Assembly (NCBI GenBank): GCA_002422175.1
Contig: DITR01000036.1
Span: 1 to 5,304, forward strand
Source: Alcaligenaceae bacterium UBA6179
Lineage (GTDB): Bacteria > Pseudomonadota > Gammaproteobacteria > Burkholderiales > Burkholderiaceae_B
Direction: 5' to 3'
Length of the DNA: 5,304 bases
The position numbers and the translations under genes were made by a program. The notes under the pieces are model-generated. The model had not been told where the DNA came from. It did no database searches and saw only the letters and a list, made by a program, of their open reading frames with translations. This document shows positions 4,812 to 5,304 of the stretch, one piece after another (the stretch's first letter is position 1; every line of letters starts with the position of its first letter).

Positions 4812-5213
4812 ATGAAAAAATCGCTTCACATCTGCATATTATTTACAGCACTTTTTAGCACCCAAGTATTGGCCAACTGCGTCGGCTACTCAGGCCCTGG
4901 TGGCCCCTGCTCTACTGGCCCTGGGGGCGGTCTATATACGGGCCCTGGTGGTGGTCTTTATACCGGGCCCGGCGGCGGCGCATCAACAGGGCCTGGTGGA
5001 GGCCTCTATACCGGACCAGGCGGGGGTGCCTCGACAGGACCCGGTGGGGGTCGTTCTACCGGCCCAGGTGGCGGTGCATCAACTGGACCAGGCGGCGGCG
5101 CTTATACCGGGCCTGGGGGCGGTGCATCAACAGGCCCTGGTGGAGGATGTTATACAGGGCCTGGCGGAGGCGGTACAGACAAATGGAATCGCCCTAGCCC
5201 ATATTGTAAATAG
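4812..5213 (+). CDS. Secreted octapeptide-repeat (TGPGGG) protein
   Basis: This 133-residue protein has a clear Sec signal peptide (KK at 2-3, hydrophobic core 5-15, likely cleavage after VLA at 19-21). A short head (22-32, with SGPGGP) leads into eleven back-to-back octapeptides (33-120), each with an invariant TGPGGG. The tail (121-133) is polar and aromatic, with W125 and a final YCK. Of the two variable positions the first is mostly Ala or Leu and the second is always Ser or Tyr. Mature cysteines are at 23, 33, 113 and 132: two before or at the first repeat, two at or after the last. It is exported, not a lipoprotein (no lipobox). Gly/Pro-rich repeats of this kind suggest a flexible or turn-rich fibre, somewhat like GPGGX silk and elastin motifs, but no function is assigned. 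AGAGGT at 4797-4802 supports this start; an in-frame ATG at 4767 would bury the signal peptide behind a polar leader. Confidence 0.85.
   Translation: MKKSLHICILFTALFSTQVLANCVGYSGPGGPCSTGPGGGLYTGPGGGLYTGPGGGASTGPGGGLYTGPGGGASTGPGGGRSTGPGGGASTGPGGGAYTGPGGGASTGPGGGCYTGPGGGGTDKWNRPSPYCK
4908..5171 (+). repeat. Eleven 24-bp tandem repeats coding TGPGGG octapeptides
   Basis: The array is exactly 11 x 24 bases with no insertion or deletion. The first two residues of the units run CS, LY, LY, AS, LY, AS, RS, AS, AY, AS, CY. The six core residues never change, yet their codons do: Thr uses all four codons, Gly all four, and Pro is CCT, CCC or CCA. The array is visibly richer in G and C than the rest of the window because of Gly and Pro codons. 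Confidence 0.95.
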
Positions 5214-5304
5214 TAAGAAATTTAGCGCGTCTTAAATGCCGGTGCTAGCTTTAAAAATCAGTGGTTAAGAACGGCCTGACTAGATGACACAGTGAACAAT
5301 CACG

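Noticed and set aside
4908..5171. A CRISPR array, because of regular 24-bp spacing.
   Set aside because: The units are contiguous with no spacers, stay in frame and encode a secreted protein.
4900..5235. A 111-codon open frame in another phase across the octapeptide array.
   Set aside because: It is a by-product of the 24-bp repeats staying open in a second frame. It has no signal peptide or ribosome binding site, and codon variation follows the TGPGGG frame.
5226..5274. An inverted repeat (CTTAA against TTAAG with CGT/ACG flanks) after the octapeptide gene as a terminator.
   Set aside because: The loop is over 30 bases, the stem is AT-rich with a bulge, and no T-run follows.

Overview
The window looks like a piece of a chromosome from a Gram-negative bacterium, most likely a beta- or gammaproteobacterium. 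The basis is a lipoprotein with a lipobox followed by Glu, periplasmic BON-domain proteins, a CsbD-like protein, a DUF3309-type mini membrane protein, a Crp/Fnr-type regulator and the end of a GntR/FCD regulator. This assignment comes from gene families only. No rRNA, tRNA, CRISPR array, transposase or integrase was seen.

Layout. Bases 1-194 (+) hold the C-terminal end of an FCD-domain GntR-type regulator. Bases 332-1834 (-) hold three genes in one direction, transcribed from 1834 down to 332: a one-BON lipoprotein, a CsbD-like protein 12 nt downstream, and a secreted three-BON (OsmY-like) protein. Divergent from them is a 52-residue DUF3309-type membrane protein (2033-2191, +). A potential hairpin overlaps its ribosome binding site. 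Next come a Crp/Fnr-family regulator (2273-2986, -) and, divergent from it, a four-helix membrane protein (3163-3582, +). A 90-residue coiled-coil protein with a C-terminal membrane helix (3612-3884, -) and a 183-residue protein I do not recognise (4050-4601, -) follow. The window closes with a secreted protein built of eleven perfectly spaced octapeptides, each containing TGPGGG (4812-5213, +). The last 91 bases hold nothing I can name.

How the genes may work together. Bases 332-2986 read as an envelope and general-stress island: BON proteins of the OsmY type act in the periplasm or at the outer membrane, CsbD proteins are stress-induced, and a one-component Crp-like regulator lies beside them. 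The Crp gene has a good extended -10 promoter on its own strand with a 13-bp palindrome at the expected transcription start, which would fit autoregulation. That the regulator controls the neighbouring stress genes is inference from position.

The least ordinary part is the right end. It combines an unrecognised acidic protein, a divergent intergenic region with several small palindromes, and the octapeptide-repeat secreted protein. The repeat units vary widely at synonymous sites while the TGPGGG core never changes, and pairs of cysteines flank the array. This looks like a selected structural or surface protein of unknown role.
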